NCBI GenBank assembly: GCA_021815245.1
Contig: JAKAHF010000134.1
Span: 1 to 6,648, forward strand
Length of the DNA stretch: 6,648 nt
Direction: 5' to 3'
Origin: Actinomycetes bacterium
GTDB lineage: Bacteria; Actinomycetota; Thermoleophilia; RBG-16-64-13
Each line of letters opens with the position of its first letter. Within the stretch, counting starts at the first letter, position 1. Of the stretch, positions 5,121 to 6,648 are shown piece by piece. The notes beneath the pieces were generated by a model. That model was not told the origin of the DNA. It did no database searches and was given only the letters and a program-made list of their open reading frames with translations. The position numbers were made by a program, and so were the translations under genes.

Positions 5121-6648
5121 CTACTTGATCTTGACCGCGACGATCTGTTGCCCCCGGGTACCCACAACGATGGTGTCGTTGAAGACGGCCGGCGACGCTT
5201 CGATGTTGGTGCCGAGGTTGATAGAGGTCACGACTTTGCCCGTGGTCCCCTCGATGAGGAACATGTTGCCCACCGAGTCGCACTCCACGATGTACGACTT
5301 GCCCGCGGGCGTGTACACGGCGACCGGGGAACTCCACGAGTAGTTGTCGAAGGGCGTACTCCAGACCTCGGCGCCGGTCGTCTTGTCGAGTGCCACCAGA
5401 ATGCCCGACGAGATGGTCGGGGTGCGGGCGATCGGGTAGATGACCAGGTTCTTGATGTCGTTCTTGCCGAGCACCGGTGTGGCCTGCACACCGCCCGACA
5501 CACCGCTCACCGTGTAGCACGGGTACTTCTGGGACTCCCAGACGACTTCGCCGGTGGCCGCGTTGATCTTCCAGATGGGGATGCCACCCTTCATGTTGCT
5601 GCCTGTGCCGGTGTCGGTGATGTGCAGCGAGGTCGAGATGTAGATGTAGCAGGTGCCGTCCTCGGGAGATTCCTCGAATACAGGGCTCGTGTTGGTGTCG
5701 TCAAGAACGTCCTGCACCCAGACGAGCTTCATGGTGTTGAGGTCGACGCACATCAGCTTGCCGCCGTTGTCGGCGACATAGAGGTAGTTGCGCCAGGCGA
5801 CGGCTGAGTCTTCCATGCCCCACCAGCGGCTCTTGGGCAGGTTGTCGCTCGCGTCGCTGTAGAGCGGCGAGGTGTACCGCATCTTGACCGATTGTCCCGG
5901 ACTGATGGAGAGAGTGCCCGCTTCTTTGTCGAACTGGGTCTTCAGTTTGATGGTGTAGAGCAGGCCGTTCTCGCCGGGCTCGATGATGGTGTCGCTCTCC
6001 ACGTCGAAGAGGGCGCTTGAGTCGTAGGCATGGAACTTGCGCAGCGCGTTCGGGTCGGTCTTGGTGCCGAACGTGTAGAGCTGCTTCTGGTCGATCAGGC
6101 TGTACAGCCTGGCCCGCACCGACTCGCGATTTGCGGCGCCGTCGCCATGGCCGACGAAGAGCAGGGGCACGCCGCTTGGATAGATGCTCCCTGTACCCTT
6201 GAACGGTCCACCCCCGCTGCGGATGAGCGGGCGCGTCGCGCTGCCATCCTTGAGGTCGAGAAAGTAGATATTGCCGTCGAGGCACGGGTAGATGATCTCG
6301 GTCAGATCGGGATCGGCCTTCTTGGTCGCGCTGATGTTCATGATCCGCTTGAGATCCTCGGGCATCTCGATGTCCTGCAGCCGGATCGAGTCGAGGTGCA
6401 TACCCCAGGCCTGGATTCGCAGCTCCACCAGCTCGGCGTGAGTCTTGGCGATGGAACCACTCAGTTCGGCCTTTTTCGAGTCCAGGTTACCCTGAAGTTC
6501 TGACCGGGTACTATCAAGGTCCTGTTGGGTGGAGGCAATGGCCTTCTGGTGCTCGGCAAGTTCAGCCTGCACTTGCTTCCATCGCGGATCGTCTTTGTTC
6601 ACAACCCTCTTCGCGGCACCCCGGCGGCGAATGTGTTCCTGCCGGACC
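5121..6648 (-). CDS. PQQ-like beta-propeller repeat protein with N-terminal coiled coil (5' end probably outside window)
   Basis: The residue numbers here count from the GTG at 6602. Residues 6-66 are rich in A, E, K, Q, L and S with heptad-like spacing (for example QVQAELAEHQKAIAST) and probably form a coiled coil. From about 100 the protein shows repeated beta-propeller strands with the pattern YxxxxDGxxxxLDxxTG..VW: LDGNIYFLDLKDG (108-120), LYVADNGGKLMCVDLNT (274-290), IPIWKINAATGEVVW (341-355), ILVALDKTTGAEVW (401-414), MFLIEGTTGKVV (447-458) and IVVGTRGQQIVAVKI near the end. From memory this resembles PQQ-like propeller proteins common in anaerobic Firmicutes, which usually carry an N-terminal export signal. 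No specific ligand or catalytic residue is evident, so binding of PQQ itself should not be assumed. There is no stop from 6602 to the window edge, and the GTG at 6602 has AGAGGG only two bases away, too close to serve it. That GTG may be an internal valine. If it is the start, the protein has 493 residues and no signal peptide. Scaffold, binding or surface roles are possible; function is unknown. Confidence 0.8.
   Translation of the reverse strand, partial: VRQEHIRRRGAAKRVVNKDDPRWKQVQAELAEHQKAIASTQQDLDSTRSELQGNLDSKKAELSGSIAKTHAELVELRIQAWGMHLDSIRLQDIEMPEDLKRIMNISATKKADPDLTEIIYPCLDGNIYFLDLKDGSATRPLIRSGGGPFKGTGSIYPSGVPLLFVGHGDGAANRESVRARLYSLIDQKQLYTFGTKTDPNALRKFHAYDSSALFDVESDTIIEPGENGLLYTIKLKTQFDKEAGTLSISPGQSVKMRYTSPLYSDASDNLPKSRWWGMEDSAVAWRNYLYVADNGGKLMCVDLNTMKLVWVQDVLDDTNTSPVFEESPEDGTCYIYISTSLHITDTGTGSNMKGGIPIWKINAATGEVVWESQKYPCYTVSGVSGGVQATPVLGKNDIKNLVIYPIARTPTISSGILVALDKTTGAEVWSTPFDNYSWSSPVAVYTPAGKSYIVECDSVGNMFLIEGTTGKVVTSINLGTNIEASPAVFNDTIVVGTRGQQIVAVKIK

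Noticed and set aside
4637..5128. Overlapping plus-strand open frames between polX and the propeller gene
   Set aside because: They are low-complexity, mutually overlapping, without domains or a ribosome binding site, and lie opposite the better minus-strand zinc-ribbon gene.
5121..6648. Assignment of the propeller protein as a PQQ-dependent dehydrogenase
   Set aside because: It lacks visible dehydrogenase hallmarks, such as a heme c CxxCH or a PQQ-contacting vicinal cysteine pair. Only the repeat fold is supported.
1..6648. CRISPR array, tRNA, rRNA, transposase, toxin-antitoxin or defence island
   Set aside because: No regularly spaced repeats, no recognisable RNA gene and no mobile or defence proteins were found on either strand.

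Overview
The window is GC-rich bacterial chromosome (roughly 60-65 % G+C by eye) and looks like ordinary housekeeping DNA with some lineage-specific additions. The strongly G/C-biased third codon positions, an MscL with a cysteine-rich tail and a probable leaderless start at rlmKL suggest a high-GC Gram-positive-type organism, possibly an actinobacterium of the Coriobacteriia kind. There is no rRNA or other marker, so this placement is weak, and a GC-rich bacterium of another phylum is not excluded.

Layout. Positions 1-155 (+) hold the 3' end of mscL, followed by a strong hairpin terminator (206-233). A second GC-rich hairpin (267-288) abuts a good -10 hexamer (289-294), which lies so close to the next ATG (305) that the mRNA is probably leaderless. 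Positions 305-2833 (+) encode a fused 23S rRNA methyltransferase RlmKL with an added linker and a basic C-terminal tail. Its stop overlaps by 11 bases the start of a family X DNA polymerase with a PHP domain (2823-4568, +). The two genes therefore form a coupled pair linking rRNA modification and DNA repair. A short hairpin around the polX stop separates it from a convergent gene.

On the minus strand, 4600-4920 is a small probable zinc-binding protein of unknown function. Next comes a gene-poor, lower-GC gap of 200 bases (4921-5120). Positions 5121-6648 hold a large PQQ-type beta-propeller protein whose N-terminal part begins with a coiled coil. Its reading frame stays open to the window edge, so its true start is probably outside.

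I see no CRISPR array, tRNA, rRNA, insertion sequence, phage gene or defence cassette. The most interesting item is the propeller protein with its coiled-coil N-terminus. I did not find a convincing previously undescribed multi-gene system.
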